A stretch of DNA of 6,716 bases from Marinilabiliaceae bacterium UBA5213 (GTDB taxonomy: Bacteria; Bacteroidota; Bacteroidia; Bacteroidales; Marinilabiliaceae): assembly GCA_002412555.1 (NCBI GenBank), contig DHVH01000352.1, forward strand, positions 1-6,716, read 5' to 3'. Made by a program: the position numbers and the translations under genes. Every line of letters starts with the position of its first letter. Within the stretch, counting starts at the first letter, position 1. The notes under the pieces are model-generated. The model was not told the origin of the DNA, made no database searches, and saw only the letters and a program-made list of their open reading frames with translations. This document shows, piece after piece, positions 6,674 to 6,716 of this stretch.

Positions 6674-6716
6674 TCTCAACCTCTCAACCTCTCAACCTAT
6701 CGACCTATCGACCTAT
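6674..6716. repeat. Tandem octamer array, TCTCAACC x3 then TATCGACC x2, cut by window end
   Basis: TCTCAACC occurs at 6674-6681, 6682-6689 and 6690-6697, followed by the variant TATCGACC at 6698-6705 and 6706-6713, then TAT to the window end. The array probably continues outside. The block-wise change of unit suggests local duplication after point mutation. It is related in sequence to the neighbouring heptamer and 18-mer repeats. Confidence 0.88.

Noticed and set aside
6593..6716. CRISPR array
   Set aside because: The units are 7, 8 and 18 bp and directly adjacent. There are no spacers of 25-40 bp, no repeats of typical length, and no cas genes in the window.
6514..6716. Bacteroidota-type promoter (TTG/TTTG at -33, TAnnTTTG at -7) before the first gene
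   Set aside because: No match to TAnnTTTG was found on the minus strand here. The true promoter may lie beyond the window or be unrecognisable by eye.

Overview
The window looks like part of a surface-polysaccharide (O-antigen or capsule) biosynthesis locus. All genes lie on the minus strand, so transcription runs from high to low coordinates. The host is most likely a member of the Bacteroidota. That is an inference from moderate base composition, weak or missing Shine-Dalgarno sequences at most starts, this style of gene mix, and a T/C-rich simple-repeat tract of a kind I associate with intergenic regions in that phylum. No single marker proves it.

Layout in transcription order. 6716-6514 is a non-coding leader packed with short tandem repeats (8-mers, an 18-mer pair, 7-mers), a potential G-quadruplex on the transcript-sense strand and an inverted repeat. 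6513-5455 encodes a GT4 glycosyltransferase. 5455-4169 encodes a CapK/PaaK-like adenylate-forming enzyme that starts in a TAATG overlap with the glycosyltransferase stop. 4162-2531 encodes a 543-residue protein with a divergent NodB/polysaccharide-deacetylase-like signature. 2507-1347 is wecB (UDP-GlcNAc 2-epimerase) and 1339-116 is wecC (UDP-ManNAc dehydrogenase). 92-1 is the N-terminus of a second GT4 glycosyltransferase that runs off the window.

Gaps between genes are -1, 6, 23, 7 and 23 nt with no terminator visible, so the six genes read as one operon. WecB and WecC convert UDP-GlcNAc through UDP-ManNAc to UDP-ManNAcA, so the polymer probably contains N-acetylmannosaminuronic acid. The two glycosyltransferases would assemble the repeat unit. 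The CapK-like and deacetylase-like proteins are the least understood members and could add or remove a substituent. No RNA genes, CRISPR arrays, transposases or phage genes were seen. The most unusual items are the leader repeat tract and the deacetylase-like protein, whose expected metal ligands are replaced and which has an internal hydrophobic insertion.
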